38,541 nucleotides of DNA from Anaerolineales bacterium (GTDB taxonomy: Bacteria > Chloroflexota > Anaerolineae > Anaerolineales > Villigracilaceae): NCBI GenBank assembly GCA_020060625.1, contig JAGUZU010000015.1, positions 1-38,541 of the forward strand. The letters are read 5' to 3'. Shown here one piece after another: positions 1 to 7,360 of this stretch (positions within the stretch are counted from its first letter, which is position 1; each line of letters begins with the position of its first letter). The notes beneath the pieces were generated by a model. That model searched no databases, was not told the origin of the DNA, and saw only the letters and a list, made by a program, of their open reading frames with translations. The translations under genes and the position numbers were made by a program.

Positions 1-57
1 CGGAGTCCACAGAGAAAAACCTTTAAAAAATCTCCGTGCCCTCTGTGCGCTCTGTGG
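1..57. repeat. Dispersed dyad repeat, CACAGAG/CTCTGTG family
   Basis: CCACAGAG at 7-14 is the exact reverse complement of CTCTGTGG at 50-57, and CGGAG at 1-5 matches CTCCG at 32-36. The right half has the look of a dispersed intergenic repeat seen in many environmental bacterial genomes. No coding potential is apparent. The element may extend left beyond the window. Confidence 0.6.
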
Positions 58-98
58 TAAATAGGGTATTACCCCACTTAATCCTGAAGAGCCTAAAA

Positions 99-142
99 GA
101 ATCAAAAAAGACGGGCATTGGAAAGCCCGTCTTTTTTGATTC
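99..142. terminator. Perfect bidirectional intrinsic terminator
   Basis: An 18-bp perfect stem (99-116 with 125-142) encloses an 8-nt loop. The stem has a GC core (GACGGGC) flanked by A6 on one side and T6 on the other, so it can act in both directions. It lies 4 nt beyond the stop codon of the minus-strand mutase gene and should end that transcript. Confidence 0.92.
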
Positions 143-146
143 CAGT

Positions 147-1826
147 TTAGATCATCGTTGGTTCTTCGTACTTTCCAAAGACCTTCGTCATCACGCCGAC
201 GATCTCGCCAAGCGTGCAATACGCATGGACGCATTCCATGATGTATGGCATGGTGTTTTCGGTTCCCTCGCACGCGATGCGCAGACGATCCAGCGTTTGC
301 CCCACGCGCCCGCTGTCGCGCGTCTTGCGGACTTCATTCAAACGCGCCACCTGCCGACTGTACCCGTCCGGGTCCATTTTCAGGATGGGGATCTCCTGCG
401 GCTTGTCATCGAGATAAGCGTTCACTCCCACAATCTTCCGCTTGTGTTCATCGATCTCGCGTTGATAACGATATGCCGCATCCGAGATTTCGCTTTGCAT
501 GAACCCCTTTTCAAGCGCCGGGATGACTCCGCCCAGGTCTTCGATGCGACGGAAGTAGGCGTACGCATCTTTCTCCATTCGGTCTGTTTGCGCTTCGACG
601 AAGTAACTCCCCCCAAGCGGATCCACCGTATTCGCCACGCCCGATTCCTCGGCGATGATCTGCTGGGTGCGCAAGGCAACCGTCACAGCATGTTCGGAGG
701 GAAGCGCCAACGCTTCATCCATTGAATTTGTATGAAGCGACTGTGTCCCGCCCAGCACAGCCGCCAACGCCTGTATCGCCACGCGGACAATGTTGTTCTC
801 CGGTTGCTGCGCTGTTAATGAAACGCCCGCCGTCTGCGTATGGAAGCGCATCAGCCACGAGCGCGGATTCTTTGCCTTGAAAGTCTCGCGCATTTCACGC
901 GCCCATATCCTGCGGGCGGCGCGGTATTTGGCGATCTCTTCGAAGAAATCGTTGTGCGCGTTGAAGAAGAAGGACAGGCGCGGCGCGAATTCGTCCACGT
1001 CCATGCCGCGCTCGATCCCCCAGCGGACGTATTCCATCCCGTCCGCCAGCGTGAACGCAAGTTCCTGCGCGGCGGTCGAACCCGCCTCGCGGATGTGATA
1101 GCCGCTGATCGAAATCGTATTCCACTGCGGAACTTTCTGCGCGCCGAATTCCATCGTGTCCACTACCAGCCGCATCGAAGGTTCCGGGGGGAAGATGAAT
1201 TCCTTCTGCGCGATGAATTCCTTGAGGATGTCGTTCTGCGTGGTGCCGCGCAGTTGATCGGGGCGCGCGCCCTGTTTCTCGGCGGCGGCAATATACATCG
1301 CCCAGATGATCGCGGCGGGCGAGTTGATGGTCATGCTGGAGGAAACTTTATCGAGCGGAATTCCATCCAGCAAAATTTCCATGTCTTTCAGGGAGGAGAT
1401 TGCCACGCCGCATTTGCCAAACTCACCCAGCGCTTCGGGCTGGTCGGTGTCGTAGCCCATTAAAGTCGCCAAATCGAAGGCAATGCTCAAGCCGGTCTGA
1501 CCCTGCTCGAGTAAGTATTTGAAGCGTCCGTTCGTTTCTTCCGCTGTTCCGAAGCCCGCGAACATGCGCATCGTCCACAGTTTAGAGCGGTGCAATGTCG
1601 GGTGGACTCCTCTTGTGTACGGGTACTCGCCCGGAAATCCGAGCGAGGTGTTGTAGTCCATGTCCGCCACATCGAACGGCGTGTACAGTCGGTTGATCGG
1701 TTCGGAGGAGGTGGTGATAAATTCGTCGGCGCGTTCGGGCAGTTGACTTAACGCTTTTTTGAGGGAGGTCTCCTCCCATTTGGAAAGCGATTTTTTCAAT
1801 TCATCGAGCTTCTTTTTATCGTACAT
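147..1826 (-). CDS. B12-dependent acyl-CoA mutase, large (catalytic) subunit; isobutyryl-CoA mutase-like active site
   Basis: 559 residues, covering only the substrate-binding TIM-barrel part of the methylmalonyl-CoA mutase family. The C-terminal cobalamin-binding domain is absent and is presumably a separate small subunit elsewhere. The family interconverts branched and linear acyl-CoAs by a radical mechanism. Start ATG at 1826 has AAAAGGAG upstream; the frame stays open further upstream, but only as antisense of the next gene. Active-site residues fall on the standard numbering: His244 is present, but position 89 is Phe (in WTMRMFAGF) and 207 is Gln (in KEFIAQKEF). In true methylmalonyl-CoA mutase these are Tyr89 and Arg207; Phe plus Gln is the isobutyryl-CoA mutase pattern. 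Position 116 is Ala, which argues against 2-hydroxyisobutyryl-CoA mutase. Family assignment is certain; substrate is inferred. Confidence 0.93.
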   Translation of the reverse strand: MYDKKKLDELKKSLSKWEETSLKKALSQLPERADEFITTSSEPINRLYTPFDVADMDYNTSLGFPGEYPYTRGVHPTLHRSKLWTMRMFAGFGTAEETNGRFKYLLEQGQTGLSIAFDLATLMGYDTDQPEALGEFGKCGVAISSLKDMEILLDGIPLDKVSSSMTINSPAAIIWAMYIAAAEKQGARPDQLRGTTQNDILKEFIAQKEFIFPPEPSMRLVVDTMEFGAQKVPQWNTISISGYHIREAGSTAAQELAFTLADGMEYVRWGIERGMDVDEFAPRLSFFFNAHNDFFEEIAKYRAARRIWAREMRETFKAKNPRSWLMRFHTQTAGVSLTAQQPENNIVRVAIQALAAVLGGTQSLHTNSMDEALALPSEHAVTVALRTQQIIAEESGVANTVDPLGGSYFVEAQTDRMEKDAYAYFRRIEDLGGVIPALEKGFMQSEISDAAYRYQREIDEHKRKIVGVNAYLDDKPQEIPILKMDPDGYSRQVARLNEVRKTRDSGRVGQTLDRLRIACEGTENTMPYIMECVHAYCTLGEIVGVMTKVFGKYEEPTMI

Positions 1827-1853
1827 GGCGGCTCCTTTTGCGGCAATATTCGC

Positions 1854-1874
1854 ATTATACTTTACTGGTATACT
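1854..1874. promoter_or_regulatory. Overlapping divergent -10 elements
   Basis: On the plus strand TATACT occurs at 1856-1861 and again at 1869-1874. On the minus strand TATAAT spans 1859-1854. They lie between the divergent mutase and DUF3090 genes, so the two promoters may share this 60-bp gap. I see no convincing -35 for either direction. Confidence 0.4.
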
Positions 1875-1892
1875 CACGCACGAAGGTAACTT

Positions 1893-2420
1893 ATGCCCCG
1901 CTTTGAACTTGACGTTGATCCCTGCGACCACATCACCGCAGATGCCATTGGCAGCCCCGGTCAGCGTGTCTTTTATCTGCAAGCCTATCAGGACACCCGT
2001 ACCATCACCATTATCATCGAAAAGGCGCAGCTGCTCTCGCTTGCGATCGGCATCGAGCAGTTTCTGGCGCAGTTGAGTCGGCAAAACCCTGAGCTGGAAG
2101 AAGCGTCGGGCGATTACGTGGAAGAATCCATGCGCATCCACCCGCCCGTGGACCCGCTCTTCCGCGCCGGTGAGATCGGCTTGGGGTACGACAAGGAACG
2201 CGACCGCGTCGTCATCTTCACCAAGGAATTGCTGACCGAAGACGCCGAACCCGAGGAGGCTGCCCAAATCCGCTTTTGGGCGACGCGCGCGCAAATCCGC
2301 CGCCTCGCCCGTTGGGGGCAGGAAGTCTCCTCGCGCGGACGCCCGCTTTGCCCGCAATGCGGTCAACCGATGGAACCGGAAGGTCATTTCTGCCCGAAGA
2401 AGAACGGGCACCTTCATTAA
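1893..2420 (+). CDS. DUF3090 family protein
   Basis: 175 residues, matching my recollection of the DUF3090 family (YjbI-like or unknown proteins of Actinobacteria and Chloroflexota). The N-terminal half is a beta-rich domain beginning [10 protein letters not shown]. The C-terminal end holds a small zinc-ribbon-like segment: CPQCGQ, then a later Cys and His in [11 protein letters not shown]. The start has GAAGGTAAC upstream as ribosome-binding site. The next gene is an SCO1664-type protein; in actinobacteria DUF3090, SCO1664 and a histidine-phosphatase-like protein are commonly adjacent, so the pairing supports both calls. Biochemical function is unknown. Confidence 0.82.
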   Translation: MPRFELDVDPCDHITADAIGSPGQRVFYLQAYQDTRTITIIIEKAQLLSLAIGIEQFLAQLSRQNPELEEASGDYVEESMRIHPPVDPLFRAGEIGLGYDKERDRVVIFTKELLTEDAEPEEAAQIRFWATRAQIRRLARWGQEVSSRGRPLCPQCGQPMEPEGHFCPKKNGHLH

Positions 2421-2433
2421 GATTTGGTTTCAG

Positions 2434-2490
2434 GTTGAAGGTTACAGGTTGCAGGTTTTATCTTTCAACCTTCAACCTGTAACCTTCAAC
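2434..2490. repeat. TTGAAGGTTACAGGTTG-type palindromic element
   Basis: An 18-nt arm (2434-2451, beginning GTTGAAGGTTACAGG) is perfectly complementary to 2473-2490. The element fills the short gap between the DUF3090 stop and the next start codon. The same words recur at 3213-3268, inside thiN, and inside thiP, so this is a dispersed family rather than a single terminator. It has no T-tract after the right arm. Confidence 0.85.
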
Positions 2491-2496
2491 TTTTCC

Positions 2497-3207
2497 ATGA
2501 GCATCCCCCCCTCTCCAAAAATAAAAGCAGCAATTACGAACGGCAACTACGAACTTCGCGGTCAGTTCATGTTGGGGAGCAATTACACCTTCCTTGTGGA
2601 TGTCCATCACGAGAGCGAAACAATCCAAGCCGTGTATAAACCCAGCAAGGGCGAACAACCGCTGTGGGATTTCCCCGAAAGCACGCTTGCCTTGCGCGAA
2701 GTTGCCGCGTATGTCTTGAGTGAGGCGCTCGGTTTTCATATCGTCCCCATCACCGTCTATCGGGAGGACGGTCCGCACGGTCCCGGTTCGCTTCAGCAAT
2801 ACATCGATTACGACGTTGAATATCATTACTTCAGTTTCACGCCTGAAGACAAACAAAAACTTCGTCCCATCGTCCTCTTCGATCTTCTTGCCAACAACGC
2901 CGACCGCAAGGCCAGTCATGTTTTCTTTGAAGACGAAACGCATCACCTCTACGCCATCGATCACGGGATATGCTTCCACGAGGAATACAAACTCCGCACC
3001 GTGTTATGGGACTTCGCCGGTCAAGCCATTCCGGACGAATTGCTCGCGCCTCTCTCCTCGACCGGAAACTGGTCTGCCCTCTTCGAGCCTTATCTCAGCC
3101 CGAAGGAAATCCGCGCCCTCCTCCTCCGCGCGGAAGAATTGTGCGCATCGAAAGTTTTTCCCCGTCCGTTGCAGGGACGCAGGGCGTATCCATACCCGCC
3201 AATCTAA
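2497..3207 (+). CDS. SCO1664 family protein (PI3/4-kinase-like fold)
   Basis: 236 residues from ATG 2497. An in-frame upstream ATG at 2449 lies inside the palindromic repeat and would add a repeat-encoded stretch, so I reject it; neither start has a clear Shine-Dalgarno. Recognisable features are a TFLVDVHHE/YKP strand pair near residues 27-45, DLLANNADRKASHV (an Asn-x-x-x-Arg-Lys catalytic-loop-like motif), and AIDHGICFHEE (a metal-binding Asp-His-Gly motif). This pattern is typical of HipA/PI3K-like phosphotransferase folds annotated as SCO1664 family. Its partner DUF3090 lies immediately upstream. The substrate is unknown. Confidence 0.78.
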   Translation: MSIPPSPKIKAAITNGNYELRGQFMLGSNYTFLVDVHHESETIQAVYKPSKGEQPLWDFPESTLALREVAAYVLSEALGFHIVPITVYREDGPHGPGSLQQYIDYDVEYHYFSFTPEDKQKLRPIVLFDLLANNADRKASHVFFEDETHHLYAIDHGICFHEEYKLRTVLWDFAGQAIPDELLAPLSSTGNWSALFEPYLSPKEIRALLLRAEELCASKVFPRPLQGRRAYPYPPI

Positions 3208-3212
3208 AAAAT

Positions 3213-3268
3213 GTTGAAGGTCGCAGGTTGCAAGAGAGCCAAACCTTCAACTTTCAACTTTCAACCTG
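3213..3268. repeat. Second TTGAAGGT-type palindromic element
   Basis: GTTGAAGGT at 3213-3221 pairs with ACCTTCAAC at 3243-3251, and CAGGTTG at 3224-3230 pairs with CAACCTG at 3262-3268. It occupies the gap before hom, just upstream of that gene's AGGAG ribosome-binding site. With the copy at 2434-2490 it brackets the SCO1664-like gene. Confidence 0.78.
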
Positions 3269-3284
3269 AAACAGGAGTTTCCCT

Positions 3285-4319
3285 ATGCACTACAACCTCG
3301 CCCTCATCGGTTTTGGAAACGTCGCCCGCGCATTGGCGCGACTTCTCATCCGCAAAGCAGACTTGCTTAAATCAAAACATGATGTCACGTTTTCATTCAC
3401 AGGCATCTCGACGGGAAGACACGGTTTTGCAGTTAATCCAAAAGGTCTCGATATTCAAAAGGCTCTCGAACTCGTCGAAAGTGGTAAAGATATCTTTCCT
3501 CTTTCCTCTTTCGACGTGAAAGACTCTCTTGCCGTCATCCAACACTCCCAAGCCAACGTAATGTTCGAAAATTCCCCCGTCAATACCCAAACCGGTCAGC
3601 CCGCCATTGACCACATCCGCACCGCGTTGGAGTTGGGCATGCACGTCAGCACCGCGAATAAAGGCCCCGTAGTGCATGGCTACCGTGAATTGACCGCGTT
3701 AGCGGAATCGAAGGGGAAAAAGTTCCGGTTTGAATCCGCGGTTCTGGGCGGCGCGCCCGTTTTCTCGGTCATGCGTGAGGCGTTCCCGCTGGCGGAGCTG
3801 GAATCTTTCAAAGGCATCCTCAACGCTACGACCAACGTCATCTTATCCCGCATGGAAAGTGGCGAGACGTACGAACAAGCCTTGAACCATGCCCAATCCA
3901 TCGGCTTGGCGGAGACCGACCCGACCAACGACGTGGACGGTTGGGACGCCGCCATCAAAGTCGCCGCGCTGGCGACGGTATTGTGGAATACGCCCATGAC
4001 GCCGCAGCAGGTCAACCCGACGGGCATTCGCGGCATCACATTCGAGATGATCGCCAAAGCCAAAGCGGACGGCAAGCGTTATAAATTGGTTTGCTCTGCT
4101 GAAAAAGTAAATGGAGAGATCGTTGCCAGCGTTTCGCCCCAATTGGTGGACTCATCTTCATCGCTGTACGGCATGATGAACTCCAGCACGGGCATCACCT
4201 TTAGAACCGATGTGGTGCTGGATTATTCGATTGTGCTCTCTGAAAAACCCGGCATGACGGGTGGACCGGTTGAAACCGCCTATGGTCTGTTCGCAGATTT
4301 TGCGAGTATTGTCAAATAA
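3285..4319 (+). CDS. hom: Homoserine dehydrogenase
   Basis: 344 residues. It reduces aspartate semialdehyde to homoserine, the branch point to threonine and methionine. The N-terminal Rossmann motif is GFGNVARA (residues 9-16). STANKGPV follows near residue 122, with the family Asn-Lys pair. NATTNVILSRM (about 180-190) corresponds to the GTTN substrate loop. The catalytic region ETDPTNDVDGWDAAIKVAAL contains Glu210, Asp221 and Lys225, spaced as the conserved Asp-x3-Lys catalytic pair. There is no C-terminal ACT domain, so feedback control by threonine through ACT is not expected. AGGAG precedes the ATG. Confidence 0.93.
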   Translation: MHYNLALIGFGNVARALARLLIRKADLLKSKHDVTFSFTGISTGRHGFAVNPKGLDIQKALELVESGKDIFPLSSFDVKDSLAVIQHSQANVMFENSPVNTQTGQPAIDHIRTALELGMHVSTANKGPVVHGYRELTALAESKGKKFRFESAVLGGAPVFSVMREAFPLAELESFKGILNATTNVILSRMESGETYEQALNHAQSIGLAETDPTNDVDGWDAAIKVAALATVLWNTPMTPQQVNPTGIRGITFEMIAKAKADGKRYKLVCSAEKVNGEIVASVSPQLVDSSSSLYGMMNSSTGITFRTDVVLDYSIVLSEKPGMTGGPVETAYGLFADFASIVK

Positions 4320-4328
4320 AATTCTTGG

Positions 4329-4387
4329 ATGCGTCGCACCAGACTCGATTAGATAAAATCAAACGGGAATGATATGCGACGCATTTT
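4329..4387. terminator. Possible convergent terminator between hom and DUF1304
   Basis: ATGCGTCGCA at 4329-4338 is perfectly complementary to TGCGACGCAT at 4375-4384, which is followed by TTTT. The loop is long (36 nt), so the structure is plausible but not a classical compact terminator. It lies between two converging genes and touches the stop codon of the minus-strand one. Confidence 0.5.
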
Positions 4388-4733
4388 ATGCAACCAACAA
4401 AATCACCAACGCCAAAATAGCGGGGACAGCTTGAATGTAAAAGATGCGTTTGCTCACCGTGAATGCGCCGAAGATTCCCGCAATGATGACACAACTGAGG
4501 AAAAATATTTTTACAGGGTCGCCTGCGAACAATCCCCAGATCAATCCTGCCGCGAGGAAGCCGTTGTACAGTCCCTGATTCGCAGCAAGGGTCTTCGACT
4601 GTTTGGCTTGCCCCTCCGTCATGCGAAAGGATTTCATCCCGCGCGGCTTGTCCCATTGGAACATTTCGAGATAGAGAAAATAGAAGTGCAAGAGAGCGAC
4701 GATCACGATAAGAATGTCTGATACGAGTTTCAT
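4386..4733 (-). CDS. DUF1304 family small integral membrane protein
   Basis: 115 residues with four predicted membrane segments: about 4-22, 51-66, 71-88 and 95-114. The conserved N-terminal signature runs through LHFYFLYLEMFQWDKPRG, followed by NQGLYNGFLAAGLIWGL, which is characteristic of DUF1304. The start at 4733 is preceded by AAAAGGAGAAACC; the 31 additional codons upstream lack such a site. TATACT on the minus strand around 4777-4772 is a candidate -10. Function is unknown in this family; it is a cytoplasmic-membrane protein. Confidence 0.85.
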   Translation of the reverse strand: MKLVSDILIVIVALLHFYFLYLEMFQWDKPRGMKSFRMTEGQAKQSKTLAANQGLYNGFLAAGLIWGLFAGDPVKIFFLSCVIIAGIFGAFTVSKRIFYIQAVPAILALVILLVA

Positions 4734-4820
4734 GGTTTCTCCTTTTGTAGGTCGCGTTTTCGACGTGACTACAGTATAGCAGGGACAAAACAGAACAAAA
4801 ATTCTGTTATACTGCCTTAT

Positions 4821-4913
4821 TGTCATTCTGAGTGGCGCCTCGCGCCACGAAGAATCTCTACGACAATCCTAGAGACTCTTCGGTCGCGGAACACACGCTC
4901 CCTCAGAGTGACA
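4821..4913. repeat. GTCATTCTGAG-type palindromic intergenic element
   Basis: TGTCATTCTGAG (4821-4832) pairs with CTCAGAGTGACA (4902-4913) with one mismatch. Inside are a perfect GTGGCGC/GCGCCAC hairpin (4832-4838 with 4842-4848) and an AGAATCTCTA/TAGAGACTCT pair (4851-4860 with 4870-4879). This resembles the widespread GTCATTCTGAG dispersed repeats of many bacteria. Its right edge is 5 nt before the radA ribosome-binding site. Confidence 0.8.
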
Positions 4914-4929
4914 TGCACAGGTGAACCTT

Positions 4930-6330
4930 ATGGCAAAAACGAAAACCCACACCCGATATGTCTGCCAGCAGTGCGGACGAGTCTCCGCTTCATATATGGG
5001 CAAATGCCCGCAGTGCGGCGCGTTCGATAGCATGGTGGAGGAAGTCGTCCACGACGAACCCGTCGCGAAGAAGGGAGCGGCGAATGTTCGCGGCTTGAGC
5101 GGTCGCTCGGAGCCGCGCCCCATCTCCGAGGTCAGCGGTGAAGCGGAAGATCGCGTTCACCTGCCGATCGGTGAGTTCGCGCGTGTGCTCGGCGGCGGCA
5201 TTGTTCCCGGCTCCATCGTGCTTGTGGGCGGCGACCCGGGCATCGGCAAGTCCACGCTCATGCTGCAAATGGCGATGGAGATGGCGAAGGTACAGCGCGT
5301 GTTATATGTGTCGGGCGAAGAGTCGGAGCGGCAGATCAAGATGCGCGCGGTACGTTTGTTCAATGGGACAAAGGAGTTGCCGAAGGAATTGCTGTTGGTG
5401 ACGGAGACGAATCTCGAAGTGATCTTCAGCCACGTCCGCGAATCAAAACCGGACCTGTTGATTGTTGACTCCATCCAGACCACGTACCTCTCTGAATTGG
5501 ATTCATCGGCGGGCTCAGTTTCACAGGTGCGCGAATGTTCTTCGCAGTTGCGAGAGTTGGCGAAGTCCAGCGGTGTGACGGTTTTCATGATCGGACACGT
5601 TACAAAAGAAGGCGCGATTGCCGGTCCGCGTGTGCTGGAACATATTGTGGATACGGTTTTGTATTTGGAAGGAGATCGTTTTCAAGCCTATCGCTTGTTG
5701 CGTTCGGTGAAGAATCGCTTCGGCGCGACCTCTGAAGTGGGCGTGTTCGAAATGCGCGAAGGCGGCATGATCGAAGTGACCAACCCCTCCGAGGCGTTTT
5801 TGGCGGAGCGGCTGGTCAATGCCGCAGGTTCTGCGATTGCGGTAACGATGGAAGGCACACGTCCCATCCTCGTGGAGGTGCAGGGACTCACGTCACCGAC
5901 TCAATTTGGCAACGCCCGCCGCACCCCCAACGGTGTGGACTTCAATCGTCTGCTGCTCATTACCGCCGTGTTGACCCGCCGTGTCGGCTTGAAACTCGCC
6001 GAGCAGGATGTCTTCGTCAACGTGGTGGGCGGCATTCAAATTGACGAACCCGCCGCAGACTTAGCCGTCGCCGCCGCCATCGCTTCTTCGTGGAAGGATG
6101 TGCCTGTCCGCGCCGAAGCAGTCTTGATCGGTGAAATTGGCTTGGCAGGCGAATTGCGTATGCCGGGGCAGATGGTGGCGCGCTTGAAGGAAGCGCAGAA
6201 ACTTGGCTTCAAAACCGCCATTATTCCCAAAGCAATTCGCAAAGGCGAAGAATACCCGAAAGGCATCGAGATCGTCGAAGTCCGCTCGGTGGATCAGGCG
6301 TTGGATAAGGCGTTGAAGAGAGAGAAATAG
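4930..6330 (+). CDS. radA: DNA repair protein RadA
   Basis: 466 residues, full length. RadA is a RecA-like branch-migration helicase that processes recombination intermediates. The N-terminal C4 zinc finger uses Cys12, Cys15, Cys26 and Cys29. Walker A is GDPGIGKST (101-109), Walker B is LLIVD (176-180), and the RadA-specific KNRFG motif lies at 261-265. The C-terminal third is the Lon-protease-like domain, with IGEIGLAGELR. I chose ATG 4930 because AGGTGA at 4919-4924 is correctly placed for it; the GTG at 4921 overlaps that site. The repeat upstream separates it from the divergent DUF1304 gene. Confidence 0.96.
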   Translation: MAKTKTHTRYVCQQCGRVSASYMGKCPQCGAFDSMVEEVVHDEPVAKKGAANVRGLSGRSEPRPISEVSGEAEDRVHLPIGEFARVLGGGIVPGSIVLVGGDPGIGKSTLMLQMAMEMAKVQRVLYVSGEESERQIKMRAVRLFNGTKELPKELLLVTETNLEVIFSHVRESKPDLLIVDSIQTTYLSELDSSAGSVSQVRECSSQLRELAKSSGVTVFMIGHVTKEGAIAGPRVLEHIVDTVLYLEGDRFQAYRLLRSVKNRFGATSEVGVFEMREGGMIEVTNPSEAFLAERLVNAAGSAIAVTMEGTRPILVEVQGLTSPTQFGNARRTPNGVDFNRLLLITAVLTRRVGLKLAEQDVFVNVVGGIQIDEPAADLAVAAAIASSWKDVPVRAEAVLIGEIGLAGELRMPGQMVARLKEAQKLGFKTAIIPKAIRKGEEYPKGIEIVEVRSVDQALDKALKREK

Positions 6331-6335
6331 AAAAT

Positions 6336-6429
6336 GTCATTGCGAGGGCGCTCTTGTTCTATGCCCGAAGCAATCTCAAACTTAATTGCGAGATTGCTTC
6401 GTCGGGAAGATCGCCCTCCTCGCAATGAC
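6336..6429. repeat. GTCATTGCGAGG-type palindromic intergenic element
   Basis: GTCATTGCGAGG (6336-6347) is perfectly complementary to CCTCGCAATGAC (6418-6429). An inner pair, CGAAGCAATCTC (6366-6377) with GAGATTGCTTCG (6390-6401), is also perfect over 12 bp. This nested structure matches a well-known class of dispersed repeats. It starts 6 nt after radA and ends at the ribosome-binding site of the next gene (GGGAGAA). Confidence 0.88.
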
Positions 6430-6440
6430 GGGAGAATTTT

Positions 6441-6668
6441 ATGTGCCGAAGTATCAAACCCCTTAGAAATATGGATCACCCCGTCACCGAGCAGGAGATA
6501 TACGAAGCCGCTTTGCAATATGTGAGAAAAGTCAGCGGGTATCGAAAGCCTTCCAAAGTCAATGAAGAGACGTTCAATAAAGCGATTGAGGAAGTGGCGG
6601 ATGCGACAAAAAAGATATTGAAGAATCTAAAGATGGTCGAAGGTCAAAAGTTGAAAGTCTCTGCCTGA
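6441..6668 (+). CDS. DUF2277 family protein
   Basis: 75 residues. The MCRSIKPLRNM opening and the AALQYVRKVSGYRKPS block are diagnostic of DUF2277, a small cytoplasmic family of unknown function with a Cys at position 2. The ribosome-binding site GGGAGAA overlaps the right end of the preceding palindromic repeat. The last ten or so residues (after KKILKNL) come from sequence that forms the left arm of another palindrome at 6642-6684, so the C-terminus appears to have been replaced or extended by a repeat. The core family ends at about this point. Confidence 0.85.
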   Translation: MCRSIKPLRNMDHPVTEQEIYEAALQYVRKVSGYRKPSKVNEETFNKAIEEVADATKKILKNLKMVEGQKLKVSA

Positions 6669-6684
6669 CTTTCGAACTTTGACC
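6642..6684. repeat. Palindrome overlapping the 3' end of the DUF2277 gene
   Basis: The 18-nt arm 6642-6659 pairs with 6667-6684 with few mismatches, around a short loop holding the TGA stop. The words (AAGGTCAAAAGTTGAAAGTC against GACTTTCGAACTTTGACC) are related to the GTTGAAGGT family. It may double as a transcript end, but no T-tract follows. Confidence 0.65.
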
Positions 6685-6843
6685 GTTCCCTCCCGCAGCC
6701 ACTTTCCACTTAAAACTTGGCGTTTTTGGCGGTCCCGTGTACGGTGGAGAATTCTTATAAAAAATCTATCCAGTGTTATTCAAAATCCTACACTCCCGAT
6801 TTAACATCGGCGTATTGATGTCGAATAAAAAGGAGTGATAAAA

Positions 6844-7227
6844 ATGACGCTGTACGTCCAACCTTATCCGTTTCGCCGCATGGCGCGCCGCCATTACCAA
6901 CAGCCGCAGCAACGCTCGCTGAACGTGAACGTCCGCGAGGAGGATGAATCTTATATCCTTTCCGCGCTTGTGCCGGGCTTGAAGGCGGATGACCTGAAGA
7001 TCCAGGTGCTTGAGAACGTCGTCAGCATCGAGGGCGAATTCAAGGCGGATGAAACGGAATTCCTGCTGAACGAACTTCCACAGGGTTTCTTCCAGCGCAC
7101 ATTGCGCATGCCCGCCGCCATCGACGCGGAAAAGGTCGAAGCGAAAATTTCGGATGGCATCCTGACCCTGACCTTGCCCAAAGCCGAGTCTGCCCGCCCG
7201 AGGAAGATCAAGGTCACAGTACGCTGA
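6844..7227 (+). CDS. Small heat-shock protein, Hsp20/alpha-crystallin family
   Basis: 127 residues; an ATP-independent holdase chaperone that keeps unfolding proteins soluble. The alpha-crystallin domain spans about residues 25-118, from NVNVREEDESYILSALVPG through FQRTLRMPAAIDAEKVEAKISDGILTLTLPKAE. The last of these includes the conserved A-x-x-x-x-G-x-L motif as SDGILTLTLP. A short basic N-terminus (RRMARRHYQQPQQR) precedes it. AAGGAGTG at 6829-6837 is the ribosome-binding site for ATG 6844; the GTG at 6835 overlaps it. No CIRCE operator was found upstream, only a short CCGAT/ATCGG dyad at 6796-6810. Confidence 0.93.
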   Translation: MTLYVQPYPFRRMARRHYQQPQQRSLNVNVREEDESYILSALVPGLKADDLKIQVLENVVSIEGEFKADETEFLLNELPQGFFQRTLRMPAAIDAEKVEAKISDGILTLTLPKAESARPRKIKVTVR

Positions 7228-7360
7228 GTCAGTTGTCGGCGTGATGAGAGGCGCATGAAGTCCCGTGCGCCTTTTTGCTTTAATAGGGGAAAATTAAGCC
7301 TGGCGTTTCCTGTAAAATCAGGCAGTATAATTCTGGAATTCTTTCCCCTGGAGAAAACAA

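Noticed and set aside
36-725. Long plus-strand frames across the mutase gene (for example 36-725 and 840-1463)
   Set aside because: They are antisense to well-conserved mutase sequence, have no Shine-Dalgarno and show codon use of a shadow frame.
1827-2417. Extension of the mutase reading frame by 197 codons upstream on the minus strand
   Set aside because: It runs antisense through the DUF3090 gene, lacks similarity to any mutase N-terminus, and the start at 1826 has a proper Shine-Dalgarno.
6724-6843. CIRCE heat-shock operator upstream of the Hsp20 gene
   Set aside because: No TTAGCACTC-type inverted repeat is present; only an unrelated 5-bp dyad is visible.
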